A stretch of DNA of 64,000 nt from JAGQWW01 sp041392845 (GTDB taxonomy: Bacteria > Bacteroidota > Bacteroidia > Chitinophagales > Saprospiraceae). The notes under the pieces are model-generated. The model was not told the origin of the DNA and did no database searches. It worked only from the letters and a program-made list of their open reading frames with translations. Below are positions 53,056 to 61,156 of the stretch, piece by piece. Each line of letters starts with the position of its first letter. Position 1 is the stretch's first letter. A program made the translations under genes and the position numbers. Location of the stretch: the NCBI GenBank assembly GCA_041392845.1, contig JAWKLG010000017.1:103405-167404 (forward strand), in the 5' to 3' direction.

Positions 53056-53390
53056 CCCTACAAGAAGCCCAGGAAACTGTTGACAAATGGATCAAAGAAG
53101 TTGGAGTTCGTTATTTCAATGAATTGACCAATACTGCGATTTTAATGGAAGAAGTAGGGGAAATGTCCCGTCTGATGGCACGTATTTATGGGGAACAATC
53201 CTTCAAAAAAAGTGAAGACGAAGCCAATGCCCACGAAAATCTAAAAGAAGAAATGGCCGACGTCCTCTTCGTCCTGATTTGCCTGGCCAATCAAACCGGA
53301 GTAGACCTCACCGATGCTTTGAAAAAAAGTCTGGATAAAAAGACGAAGAGGGATGGGGAAAGGCATAAGGGAAATGAGAAGCTGAGGTAG
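53052..53390 (+). CDS. MazG-like nucleotide pyrophosphohydrolase
   Basis: 112 residues from the ATG overlapping the alkB stop by four bases. All-alpha NTP pyrophosphatase: the EExE-type metal motif is LMEEVGEMSRLMAR (Glu33, Glu34, Glu37), with the second acidic set in ENLKEEMADVLFVLICLA (Glu66, Glu67, Asp70). Such enzymes clear noncanonical or alarmone nucleotides. Partners cannot be inferred from alkB. The GCCAAT-type arms begin right after the stop codon. Confidence 0.9.
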   Translation: MTLQEAQETVDKWIKEVGVRYFNELTNTAILMEEVGEMSRLMARIYGEQSFKKSEDEANAHENLKEEMADVLFVLICLANQTGVDLTDALKKSLDKKTKRDGERHKGNEKLR

Positions 53391-53392
53391 CC

Positions 53393-53579
53393 GTTAGCTA
53401 TTGGCTGTTGGCCGTTGGCTTTGGTTGCTCGGGGGCTCGGGGGCTCGGTTCTCGTTTGCTCGATTTTGGGTTCTGAAAAATCTAATGAACTCCAGCCACA
53501 CATTCTTTTTTGCTACTTTCCGAAACTATTATAAACGTAAACAGCCAATGGCCAACGGCCAACAGCTAATGGCCAATAA
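53393..53579. repeat. Inverted GCCAAT-type arms with inner CGAGC tract
   Basis: The left arm 53393-53424 (TAGCTATTGGCTGTTGGCCG onward) and right arm 53542-53579 (CAGCCAATGGCCAACGGCCA onward) are inverted copies. Inside, 53425-53463 reads as CGAGC-type 8-base units on the minus strand. The right arm reaches the last codons of the membrane gene at 53566. Confidence 0.65.
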
Positions 53580-54000
53580 GAAAGAGCAAAAAGACTAACC
53601 CAAAAAAAGCTACTCCTGCAATAAAGGTATACAATCCCTTTTTGGATATTTTTAATTGCTCTACCTTATTTAAAGACTCAAATTCATGGATGGTTTTATT
53701 GTAGGAGCTTTCGGTACCAAGGGTGAATCGGATGATGGGCCAGCATATGGCTATGATTCCGATGCCAAGGTATTTACCTGCGGCTTTGCCGGAGCGCATT
53801 CCAAAGAGGTCTTTTATAAAATGATTGATATCTTTTTCCAGGCCCGGAACAAATAAAATGGATAGGAGAAGTAAGGCAAATACGGACAACATTAGGGCTA
53901 CTGCAGTGAGGGCTGTTCCATTTTCTCTAGCAGAAATTTCCTTACCTTTTTGTTTGAGTTCGTAGTATTGATTGCAATAAATTGCCTTGAGGAGATTCAT
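53566..54000 (-). CDS. Small membrane protein, unknown function
   Basis: 144 residues from the ATG at 54000. A longer start adds a polar stretch (KILPVHFSKNPDL) without obvious value. Two or three hydrophobic segments are seen: ALTAVALMLSVFALLLLSIL, GIGIIAICWPIIRFTLG and FIAGVAFFGLVFLLFLIGH. The final codons and stop are formed from the GCCAAT-type repeat (ATTGGCCATTAG), so the repeat has grown into or supplied the end of the gene. No family recognised. Confidence 0.6.
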   Translation of the reverse strand: MNLLKAIYCNQYYELKQKGKEISARENGTALTAVALMLSVFALLLLSILFVPGLEKDINHFIKDLFGMRSGKAAGKYLGIGIIAICWPIIRFTLGTESSYNKTIHEFESLNKVEQLKISKKGLYTFIAGVAFFGLVFLLFLIGH

Positions 54001-54214
54001 TAAATCAGGATTTTTTGAAAAGTGAACTGGAAGAATTTTCAAAAATAGTCCTTAAAATATTAAGGCAAGCCCTCGCAAGCCTGCCTTAATTCGAAAAATT
54101 AGAAATTGTAAATGCAAAATGGGGGTAAATACTCGCTATATCAATACGATATATTCCGTATTTGGGGGTTGATTGCTTTACAAAAACCACGAAATATGAA
54201 TTAAAAAAAATAGC

Positions 54215-54865
54215 CTAAATCACACCCTTCTTTCGGGCTTCTATCACAGCTGCAGTCTTGTTGTGTACCTGCAGCTTGCGATAAATATTTTCAATATGCT
54301 TTCTAACCGTACCGGTGCTAATATGCAGGTTTTCACCTACCTGCTGGTACCGGAGTCCCTTACTCAATTGCTCAAGGATTTCTACCTCCCTGTCGCTCAA
54401 GTCATGTGATGCCGGCTCCCGGGGGGTCTGAGGACTCCGGCGTAGCAGTTGTAATGCTTTTCGGGCTATTGAGGGTGACATGGGAGCACCTCCTTCCATA
54501 ACTTCTCTCAATGCCCTGTGTAAAGCTTCCGGTGGGTCATCTTTTAAAAGATAGCCATCTGCACCGGCCAATATCGCATTGAAAATATTTTCTTCATCAT
54601 CAAATACTGTAGCCATTACTACTTTCACCTGTGGATGCTTTGCTTTGAGTTTAGCAGTTGCTTCAATGCCGTCCATTTCAGGCATTTGAATGTCCATCAA
54701 AACCACATCGGGCAAATGAGGCATACCTGCAAGCTGGTCCAAAAGCTCCTTCCCGTTTTTGGCTACTCCTGTATTTTTAAAAGTATCGTCCAGTAAAAGG
54801 TTATCCAAAAGCATTTGAGCCAGGCGGGGAAGGTCTTCTGTAATATGTACGTAGACAGGTCTCAT
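54215..54865 (-). CDS. NarL/FixJ-type response regulator (orphan)
   Basis: 216 residues from the ATG at 54865 (an alternative start lies 24 codons upstream). The receiver domain has acidic residues Glu10-Asp11, phosphoacceptor Asp58 in LMDIQMPEMDG, and Lys108 in YLLKDDPPEA. A short basic linker leads to a LuxR-type HTH (LSDREVEILEQLSKGLRYQQ and VGENLHISTGTVRKHIENIY). It binds DNA after phosphorylation. No histidine kinase gene is adjacent, so its partner lies elsewhere. Confidence 0.92.
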   Translation of the reverse strand: MRPVYVHITEDLPRLAQMLLDNLLLDDTFKNTGVAKNGKELLDQLAGMPHLPDVVLMDIQMPEMDGIEATAKLKAKHPQVKVVMATVFDDEENIFNAILAGADGYLLKDDPPEALHRALREVMEGGAPMSPSIARKALQLLRRSPQTPREPASHDLSDREVEILEQLSKGLRYQQVGENLHISTGTVRKHIENIYRKLQVHNKTAAVIEARKKGVI

Positions 54866-55232
54866 CAAATTTGGGTTTTCAGGATTTGAAACACTATTAA
54901 AAATTCCTGTATCAGTAAATTTACAAATATACCTCAAGCCTTATCCACCGACCCTATGCTATTGGATAACATTAATTGATACTCCTATCCAATTATCATC
55001 ATAACTGGAAAGCAATGCAAGATTGGAAATTTTATAAAGGAAGGGCAATACGATAAAATGCGTAAAAGGGAAGGAAAGCCTTCTTTTGACCCAAACAAAA
55101 ATGTAGGATTATTAGTTAGGCTATTCGCTTTCCGGTGTTCGCTTTTCGTTTTTTTAGCCTCGTAAATCGTAAACCGTAAACCGTAAATTCAGTTTGGAGC
55201 TATTCAAATTCCGGTCATTCAAAGATTCTTTT
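54866..55232. other. Intergenic region with composite tandem repeat
   Basis: It contains no convincing gene. The stretch 55122-55190 carries two successive word repeats that reappear, reversed, at 60131-60203. The remainder is AT-rich and probably includes the response-regulator promoter. Confidence 0.55.
55122..55190 (-). repeat. Composite TTTACGG / GCGAATA repeat, copy 1
   Basis: On the minus strand: TTTACGGTTTACGGTTTACG, then AGGCTAAAAAAACG, then GCGAA-type words (AAGCGAACACCGGAAAGCGA). Block order and spacer equal those at 60131-60203, where the element is in the opposite orientation. Confidence 0.75.
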
Positions 55233-56171
55233 TTACTTCCCTATTTCCTCTTGGATCAAATAGGAATTTCTGTTGGGTGAGTTTCTTGAAACCAATTCTG
55301 CAAGGAAACCGGTTGCGAACAATTGGGTTCCAATGATAAGGGTTAAAATACCAAAATAGAAGATAGGTCTTTCATGGATTTTATAGACATTGTCGAAAAG
55401 CTTCATATAGCTGAGGTAGGCCAAAATAACGAAGCCGATAAAGAAGAAAAGCGTACCCAAAGCTCCCAAAAACTGCATCGGGCTTTTTCTAAACTTACCT
55501 ACAAAAACAACCGACAACAAATCAAGGAAACCGGTAATCAAACGGCCCATTCCAAATTTGGAATAACCATATTTCCTGGCGCGGTGCTCGACTACTTTTT
55601 CACCAATCTCTTTGTATCCGGCCCATTTGGCCAACAAAGGAATAAAACGGTGCATATCACCATACACCTCTATACTTTTTATAACGGTATTTTTATAAGC
55701 CTTTAAACCACAATTGAAATCGTGTAATGTAATTCCGCTCACCATCCTAACCACTGCATTGTAAAATTTGGATGGCAAAGTCTTGGATATCGGATCGTGT
55801 CGTTTTTTCTTCCAACCACTAACCAAATCAAATCCATCTTCTCTAATCATTCGAACCAGCTCCGGAATTTCATCCGGGCTATCCTGCAAATCGGCATCCA
55901 TTGTAATTACTACATCACCTTTTGCAGCTTCAAACCCTACATGTAGGGCAGCAGATTTACCGTAATTTCTCCTAAACTTAATCCCGTGAATGTTTGGATT
56001 GGTTGCAGATAATTTTTGAACTACTTCCCAGGAAGCATCCTTACTACCATCGTCAACAAAGATGATTTCATATTGATAACCTTCTTTGTCAACTACCCTT
56101 TTGATCCAGGCTTCCAACTCAGGAAGGGATTCTTCTTCATTGTATAAAGGTATGACCAGGGATAAATCCAT
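55233..56171 (-). CDS. GT2 glycosyltransferase, polyprenyl-phosphate type (DPM1/ArnC-like)
   Basis: 312 residues. The N-terminal GT-A domain has LVIPLYNEEESLPELEAWI, IFVDDGSKDASW and the DAD metal motif in ITMDADLQDSPDEIPELV. The C terminus has two transmembrane helices (FLGALGTLFFFIGFVILAYL and YFGILTLIIGTQLFATGFLA). This layout is shared with enzymes that move sugars to undecaprenyl phosphate at the inner membrane. The sugar is unknown. It is a single gene about 85 bases downstream of ribE on the same strand. Confidence 0.9.
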   Translation of the reverse strand: MDLSLVIPLYNEEESLPELEAWIKRVVDKEGYQYEIIFVDDGSKDASWEVVQKLSATNPNIHGIKFRRNYGKSAALHVGFEAAKGDVVITMDADLQDSPDEIPELVRMIREDGFDLVSGWKKKRHDPISKTLPSKFYNAVVRMVSGITLHDFNCGLKAYKNTVIKSIEVYGDMHRFIPLLAKWAGYKEIGEKVVEHRARKYGYSKFGMGRLITGFLDLLSVVFVGKFRKSPMQFLGALGTLFFFIGFVILAYLSYMKLFDNVYKIHERPIFYFGILTLIIGTQLFATGFLAELVSRNSPNRNSYLIQEEIGK

Positions 56172-56255
56172 TTTGAAGTAGTATATGAGCGAAACCTAAA
56201 ATTATCTAATTCTCCTTTTACGAAGGGAGATAAGGATTGTTTTATTGAAAAAAGA

Positions 56256-56858
56256 CTAATTGTTTTTTTCCAAATATGGCTTTACAAGATTAGCTAAATA
56301 CTTGCCAATAATGTCAAATTCCAGATTAACAGTATCTCCAATTCTAAATTGATGAAAATTGGTATGCTCGAAAGTGTAAGGAATAATTGCTACTGAAAAC
56401 TGATTCTCAGATGGATCTACCACTGTTAAGCTTACTCCATTGATGGTGACAGAACCTTTGGGCACCAATAAATGAGCGAAGGATTTGTCAAATTGAAAAG
56501 TGAAATACCAACTGCCTTCAACTTCCCTGATCTCAATAACTTCACCTTTTGTATCCACATGTCCTTGTACGATGTGACCATCCAATCTTCCTCCCATTTG
56601 CATGGCACGTTCGAGGTTTACTTTTCGTCCTTTGGACCAGCCTCCGAGATTCGTTTTGTCCAAGGTTTCCTGAATGGCTGTTACCGTATGATTGCCAGGA
56701 CTAAGAGCAACAACTGTGAGACAAACACCATCGTGACTGAGGCTTTGGTCTATTTTCAGCTCGTCAGATATCGCTGAGGCAATGGTAAAATGAAGGTTGG
56801 TTCCCTCTTTTTTAACTTCGATAATTTCTCCGGCTGATTCTATGATTCCTGTAAACAA
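56256..56858 (-). CDS. ribE: Riboflavin synthase alpha subunit
   Basis: 200 residues made of two lumazine-binding repeats. The first starts MFTGIIESAGEIIEVKKEGT and includes LSHDGVCLTVV. The second has GHIVQGHVDTKGEVIEI and INGVSLTVVDPSENQFSVAI. It joins two lumazine molecules to make riboflavin. The gene begins 11 bases after the PaaE-like reductase, which uses FAD, so a shared transcript makes functional sense. No FMN riboswitch is visible upstream of the pair. Confidence 0.96.
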   Translation of the reverse strand: MFTGIIESAGEIIEVKKEGTNLHFTIASAISDELKIDQSLSHDGVCLTVVALSPGNHTVTAIQETLDKTNLGGWSKGRKVNLERAMQMGGRLDGHIVQGHVDTKGEVIEIREVEGSWYFTFQFDKSFAHLLVPKGSVTINGVSLTVVDPSENQFSVAIIPYTFEHTNFHQFRIGDTVNLEFDIIGKYLANLVKPYLEKNN

Positions 56859-56869
56859 GCTATTGGGAT

Positions 56870-57943
56870 TTATTCGTCAAAACTCAATTTTACTTCTTTT
56901 GAAACGGGATGAGACTGACAGGTCAAAACATATCCTGCTTCTACTTCTTCCTGTTCGAGTGCATAATTTACATCCATTTCCACTTCTCCTTCCAAAACTT
57001 TTGCCTTGCAGGTACAACATACTCCACCTTTACAGGCAAATGGCAAATCAGTTCCAAATTTTGAAGCTGCATCCAAAATGGTCTCTTCGTCAGACTCCAT
57101 TTCAAACTTAAAGGTCTTGGTATCGATGGTTATTTCTATTGCAGATGCATAACCACGCTCTTTGGATCTTTTTTTAACAGGTCCACCGCCTTTTTGTAGT
57201 CCCGGTGTAGTAAACAATTCGAAGTGTACCTTCTTTTTGTCAACGCCTTTTTTATTTAAAATCGATTTCACTTCCAAAATCAATTCTTCCGGACCGCAAA
57301 GGAAAAATTCGTCCGTTTCATCAAGTGAAATGATTTTATCAAAATAAGTTTCACATTTCTCCTCATTGATTCGACCATAAAACAAATCGCTACCAGGATG
57401 CTCCTGACTTAAAACATAATAAACACTCAGTCTACCGAGGTATTTATTTTTTAAAGCTTCAATTTCTTCTAAAAATATGACCTCTCTTGATGTGCGATTT
57501 CCATAAAATAAAGTGAATGAACTTTGAGGTTCATTTCTTAAAATGGTTTTCATGTGTGCCATAACAGGAGTAATTCCGCTACCGGCCACAAAAGCAACAT
57601 ATTGCTTTTGATGGGAAGGATTGATGGGCACCGTGAAATTTCCCATTGGAATCATCACATCCATTTCTCCTCCTGCTGCAAGGGACTTATTCGCAAAGGT
57701 GCTAAACTTTCCACCTTCCAACCATTTAACTGCAACCCTGAGGTCATTGTCTTCAGGTGCTGTGCAAATGGAATAAGATCTTCTAACTTCTTCTCCATCC
57801 AGATCTACTTTAAGCGTAAGGTGCTGGCCTGGTTCGAAGGCATATGCTTCTTTTAGATTTTCCGGCACATCAAAGGCAATGGAAACGCAGGAATCTGTTT
57901 CAGGTCTTATCTCTTTTACCTTCAGGCTATGAAATCTCGACAT
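56870..57943 (-). CDS. PaaE-like ferredoxin reductase with 2Fe-2S domain
   Basis: 357 residues. An FAD-binding barrel (RRSYSICTAPEDNDLRVAVK), an NAD(P)H-binding domain (VAFVAGSGITPVMAHMKTIL; FFLCGPEELI) and a C-terminal plant-type ferredoxin domain with Cys304, Cys309, Cys312 and Cys342. The order matches PaaE, the reductase of phenylacetyl-CoA epoxygenase. No paaABCD genes are here, so it may serve another oxygenase such as AlkB at 52006 (inference). It overlaps no other gene and precedes ribE. Confidence 0.9.
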   Translation of the reverse strand: MSRFHSLKVKEIRPETDSCVSIAFDVPENLKEAYAFEPGQHLTLKVDLDGEEVRRSYSICTAPEDNDLRVAVKWLEGGKFSTFANKSLAAGGEMDVMIPMGNFTVPINPSHQKQYVAFVAGSGITPVMAHMKTILRNEPQSSFTLFYGNRTSREVIFLEEIEALKNKYLGRLSVYYVLSQEHPGSDLFYGRINEEKCETYFDKIISLDETDEFFLCGPEELILEVKSILNKKGVDKKKVHFELFTTPGLQKGGGPVKKRSKERGYASAIEITIDTKTFKFEMESDEETILDAASKFGTDLPFACKGGVCCTCKAKVLEGEVEMDVNYALEQEEVEAGYVLTCQSHPVSKEVKLSFDE

Positions 57944-58184
57944 TTATTTTGGATTTATGGTCTTTTTAAAAAGGCGTCCAAAGGTAATGAATCTTGGCCG
58001 TCTCCAAAATGATTTTGATCTCCGGATTCGCAGTCATACTGACGACCATTTTGTCTGTTTTTTTCTTTTGATTTTTTCTAAAAATAAAGCATTACAAAGG
58101 ATGTGAAAAATTATCAATCCTGAAACAACCTCTTTGCAGTATTATCGTTAGAATATATATTAAGATTCGAAATAAAAAACTTTT

Positions 58185-58200
58185 TAGCGAAAATTCGCTT
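58185..58200. promoter_or_regulatory. Palindromic operator 1
   Basis: TAGCGAAAATTCGCTT is an inverted repeat nearly identical to the second site. It lies upstream of the promoter-like element. Confidence 0.55.
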
Positions 58201-58246
58201 TATTTTTAGAGGGTATTTCCTTTAATATTTAAAAATTATACCTTTA

Positions 58247-58262
58247 TAGCGAATATTCGCTA
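58247..58262. promoter_or_regulatory. Palindromic operator 2
   Basis: TAGCGAATATTCGCTA is a perfect 16-base palindrome placed directly after the promoter-like TACCTTTA (58238-58245) and 17 bases before the ATG. A repressor there would block the transcription start. Sites 1 and 2 are 62 bases apart. TetR-type fatty-acid regulators are a plausible binder, but the regulator gene is not in this window. Confidence 0.65.
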
Positions 58263-58279
58263 AAATAAAACCAACTATC

Positions 58280-60085
58280 ATGAATGATACTGCCACTTCC
58301 GCACTTGCCTTGAAAGGAGGAGAATTCCTCATCAAAGAATCTACACCCAATACCATATTTATTCCAGAAGAAATGTCTGAAGACCAAAAGATGGTCGTAC
58401 AGATGGTGAAAGACTTCATTGCCAGCGAAATTGATCCCGTTGCAGAGCGATTAGAAAAGCAGGAACCCGGGCTTAGTGTTTCTCTACTTGAAAAAGCTGC
58501 TGAACTTGGTCTCCTAGGAACACACATGCCTGAAAAATATGGGGGAATGGCACTAGATACCAATACCAATACCCTCATTACCGATTGGTTAGGTTACATG
58601 GCGGTAGGATTTACCGTTTCAATTGCAGCGCATACAGGTATTGGAATGTTGCCGATTTTATATTTCGGAACCGAAGCACAAAAAGAAAAATACCTGCCAG
58701 GTCTTATCAATGGAGAATTAAAAGCTTCCTATTGTTTGACAGAGCCGGGATCCGGTTCGGATGCATTGGGAGCCAAAACCAGAGCAGATCTTACCGAAGA
58801 CGGAAAACATTATGTCCTAAACGGTCAGAAAATGTGGATCTCCAATGCTGGTTTTGCAGACATCTTTATTGTCTTTGCAAAAATAGATGGTGAGAAATTC
58901 ACAGGCTTCATCGTTGAAAAAGGTTCTGAAGGATTGACCCTTGGAGAAGAAGAAGATAAAATGGGAATTCACGCCTCTTCTACCCGTCAGGTATTTTTTG
59001 AAAATGTAAAAGTTCCAGCCGATAATGTTTTAGGAGAAATAGGAAAAGGTCACCTCATTGCATTCAATGCGCTTAATATCGGAAGATTCAAATTGTGCGC
59101 CATGTGTATGGGAGGTTCCAGAAGAGCGATTGAAAAAAGCATTCAATATGCAAATGAAAGGCACCAGTTCAATCAACCCATTGGAAATTTTGGTGCCATC
59201 AAATACAAACTTGCCGAGCAGACCATCAGAAACTTCGCTGTCGAATCTGCATTGTACAGAACTTCGCAATTATTACAAGAAAAGAAACAGAATTTGATGG
59301 ATGAGGGCATGGATGTAGCCATGGCCAGCATGAAAGCTGCTGAGGAATACGCTATCGAATGTGCTTTGTTGAAATTTGCAGGTTCGGAGTCTTTGGACTA
59401 CGTAGTCGACGAATTTGTGCAGGTATTGGGTGGAATCGGATTTTCAGAAGAGTATACAGCGGCTAGAGCCTACCGCGATTCCAGAATTAACAGAATCTAT
59501 GAAGGAACCAATGAAATCAACCGCCTGCTTTCTGTCGAGATGTTATTGAAACGTGCAATGAAAGGACACCTTGACATCGTAGGGCCAGCATGGGCAGTTC
59601 AAAAAGAGTTGGCCAGTATGCCGGGATTTGAAAAAACAGAAGGCGAATATGGCGAAGAGAAAAAAGCCGTCCAGGATTTCAAAAAAATCATTTTAATGGT
59701 AGCCGGAGGTGCAGCAAAGATGCAAATGGACGGCCAATTAAAAATGGAAGACGAACAGGAAATCCTGATGAATACGGCAGATATGATGGCCGATGTATTT
59801 GTAGCAGAGTCCTTGTTGTTGAGGGTTGAAAAATTGAATGGGATGTCTGAAAAACCGCACAAGCAGGAAATCTATGACGCCATTCTTAAAACTTATGTAA
59901 GCGACGTTCAACATAAAATTCAGAAAAACGCTTCTGATGCCATCGCCTCCTTCACAGAAGGTGACCTTCAAAGAACATTTCTGATGGGCTTAAAACGATT
60001 CACAAAGTATCCACCAGTAAATGTTAAAGCATCGAGAAGATTGATCGCAGATACCTTATTGGAAGCAAACGATTATTGTTTTTAA
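58280..60085 (+). CDS. Acyl-CoA dehydrogenase, long form
   Basis: 601 residues. FAD-dependent oxidation of acyl-CoA to enoyl-CoA in beta-oxidation. Standard domains: helical N part (SEDQKMVVQMVKDFIASEID), the beta domain with YCLTEPGSGSDALGAKT and KMWISNAGFADIFIVFAK, and the C helical part with VQVLGGIGFSEEY and the catalytic Glu region YEGTNEINRLLSVEML. A C-terminal extension of about 180 residues gives the 600-residue class seen with very-long-chain enzymes. Expression is likely repressed through the two palindromes upstream. Confidence 0.95.
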   Translation: MNDTATSALALKGGEFLIKESTPNTIFIPEEMSEDQKMVVQMVKDFIASEIDPVAERLEKQEPGLSVSLLEKAAELGLLGTHMPEKYGGMALDTNTNTLITDWLGYMAVGFTVSIAAHTGIGMLPILYFGTEAQKEKYLPGLINGELKASYCLTEPGSGSDALGAKTRADLTEDGKHYVLNGQKMWISNAGFADIFIVFAKIDGEKFTGFIVEKGSEGLTLGEEEDKMGIHASSTRQVFFENVKVPADNVLGEIGKGHLIAFNALNIGRFKLCAMCMGGSRRAIEKSIQYANERHQFNQPIGNFGAIKYKLAEQTIRNFAVESALYRTSQLLQEKKQNLMDEGMDVAMASMKAAEEYAIECALLKFAGSESLDYVVDEFVQVLGGIGFSEEYTAARAYRDSRINRIYEGTNEINRLLSVEMLLKRAMKGHLDIVGPAWAVQKELASMPGFEKTEGEYGEEKKAVQDFKKIILMVAGGAAKMQMDGQLKMEDEQEILMNTADMMADVFVAESLLLRVEKLNGMSEKPHKQEIYDAILKTYVSDVQHKIQKNASDAIASFTEGDLQRTFLMGLKRFTKYPPVNVKASRRLIADTLLEANDYCF

Positions 60086-60130
60086 TTGGCTGTTGGCTGT
60101 TGATTATTGATTTGACCAGTTATTTGTGGA

Positions 60131-60203
60131 ATTTACGGTTTACGATTTACGGTTTACGTGGCCATTTAAAAAAACGAATGGCGAATACCGAATAGCGTAA
60201 CCT
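60131..60203 (+). repeat. Composite TTTACGG / GCGAATA repeat, copy 2
   Basis: Starts ATTTACGGTTTACGATTTAC, then a short GTGGCCATTTAAAAAAACG spacer, then AATGGCGAATACCGAATAGC. It is the reverse-orientation copy of 55122-55190. Confidence 0.75.
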
Positions 60204-60234
60204 GTTTAAAATTACAATTAGGAATCAAAATATG

Positions 60235-60259
60235 CGACCCCTTAGGGGGTCGTTTTTTT
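60235..60259 (+). terminator. Terminator downstream of acyl-CoA dehydrogenase
   Basis: CGACCCC-TTAG-GGGGTCG (60235-60252) is followed by seven T. Confidence 0.9.
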
Positions 60260-60574
60260 GTTACGGGGATGAGACCCTGCGGGTCGAATATTATTTACCA
60301 GCCCAGTCAATTACCAAGTAACCATTATTTCCTTGATGGGAATACCCCATTTTAAGTTAAATAACATGATTGGAGGAGCTTTGATCCGATATTTGTGGAG
60401 TTAACGATTTACAAGAACTTTAAAATCAGCCAATAGCCAACGGCCAATGGCCAAAAGCCAAAACCAAATAGCCATCAATGAAAATATTATCTATGGAATA
60501 AACCAACTGGTAGATAGATAGTATTTATTTTCTAAAAGACTATTATTTTTATAGGAAACCTAAATCCTAAAATT

Positions 60575-61156
60575 ATGAATTCAAAATGGTACAAATTTTT
60601 ACTGGTAACGGTTTGGTTGGTGGTGACAAGGGTGATAGATGTATATGCGACATTTAAATTTACGCCAGATTTAACCAGAGAAGCCAATCCATTGGTCAGT
60701 GTACTTGGGCTTAACAATTGGACTGTTTTGATAATAATTTTAAGTCTTCTTACCCTTGGGGTTATCTTTCTTTATTACATCCATGTTTTTAAAAAGGATT
60801 TTAAATTTCCCACTGAAAAAGGTATGGGATACCTTGATTTTTCAGGCTTTTTATTCTTTGGCAAACCAGAAAAATGGTATGCAATTTTTTACAAAATCCC
60901 AGTCGGTTGGAAGCAGAATCTCCAGATATTGGGAGTAATGTTGCCTTATGGCCTTGCAATTGCCGGTCTAATTTCTACCTTAATGTGGTATGGAATTTAT
61001 CTACTTCCTGAACTCTATCGGCCGTATCATAGTGTTGTACTGATTTGGGGGATAATCGGCATCGGATGTTTCGCCTCCTGGTTTATTTTTGCATATTCCG
61101 AATACAAAAACTATCTTCAAAAAGGTGAAAAAAGCTTTCTTTTAACGGATGATTGA
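60575..61156 (+). CDS. Integral membrane protein, unknown function
   Basis: 193 residues with four or five hydrophobic segments: FLLVTVWLVVTRVIDVYA, NWTVLIIILSLLTLGVIFLY, ILGVMLPYGLAIAGLISTLM and VVLIWGIIGIGCFASWFIFA. An Asn/Pro pair (REANPLV) after the first helix is a feature of several small membrane families, none of which I can assign. It overlaps the GSCFA-domain gene by eight bases, so the two are co-translated and possibly linked in envelope work. Confidence 0.75.
   Translation: MNSKWYKFLLVTVWLVVTRVIDVYATFKFTPDLTREANPLVSVLGLNNWTVLIIILSLLTLGVIFLYYIHVFKKDFKFPTEKGMGYLDFSGFLFFGKPEKWYAIFYKIPVGWKQNLQILGVMLPYGLAIAGLISTLMWYGIYLLPELYRPYHSVVLIWGIIGIGCFASWFIFAYSEYKNYLQKGEKSFLLTDD

Larger units (their letters stand above)
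57944..58279. other. Divergent promoter region with two palindromic operators
   Basis: 336 bases between the PaaE-like gene and the acyl-CoA dehydrogenase gene. The right part carries the paired palindromes at 58185-58200 and 58247-58262 and a promoter-like TACCTTTA (58238-58245). The left part holds the promoter of the reductase gene, which I cannot place precisely. Confidence 0.6.
60086..60574. other. Repeat-rich intergenic region after acyl-CoA dehydrogenase
   Basis: 489 bases without a gene. In order: a TTGGCTGTTGGCTGTTG arm (60086-60102), the composite TTTACGG/GCGAATA element (60131-60203), a terminator (60235-60259) and a smaller hairpin GACCC-TGC-GGGTC (60273-60285). An inverted GCCAAT-type arm follows at 60428-60476 (CAGCCAATAGCCAACGGCCA onward). 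Confidence 0.75.

Noticed and set aside
54058..54092. TTAAGGCA...TGCCTTAA hairpin as terminator
   Set aside because: No T run on either strand, and it lies upstream of the membrane protein gene rather than directly after a gene end.
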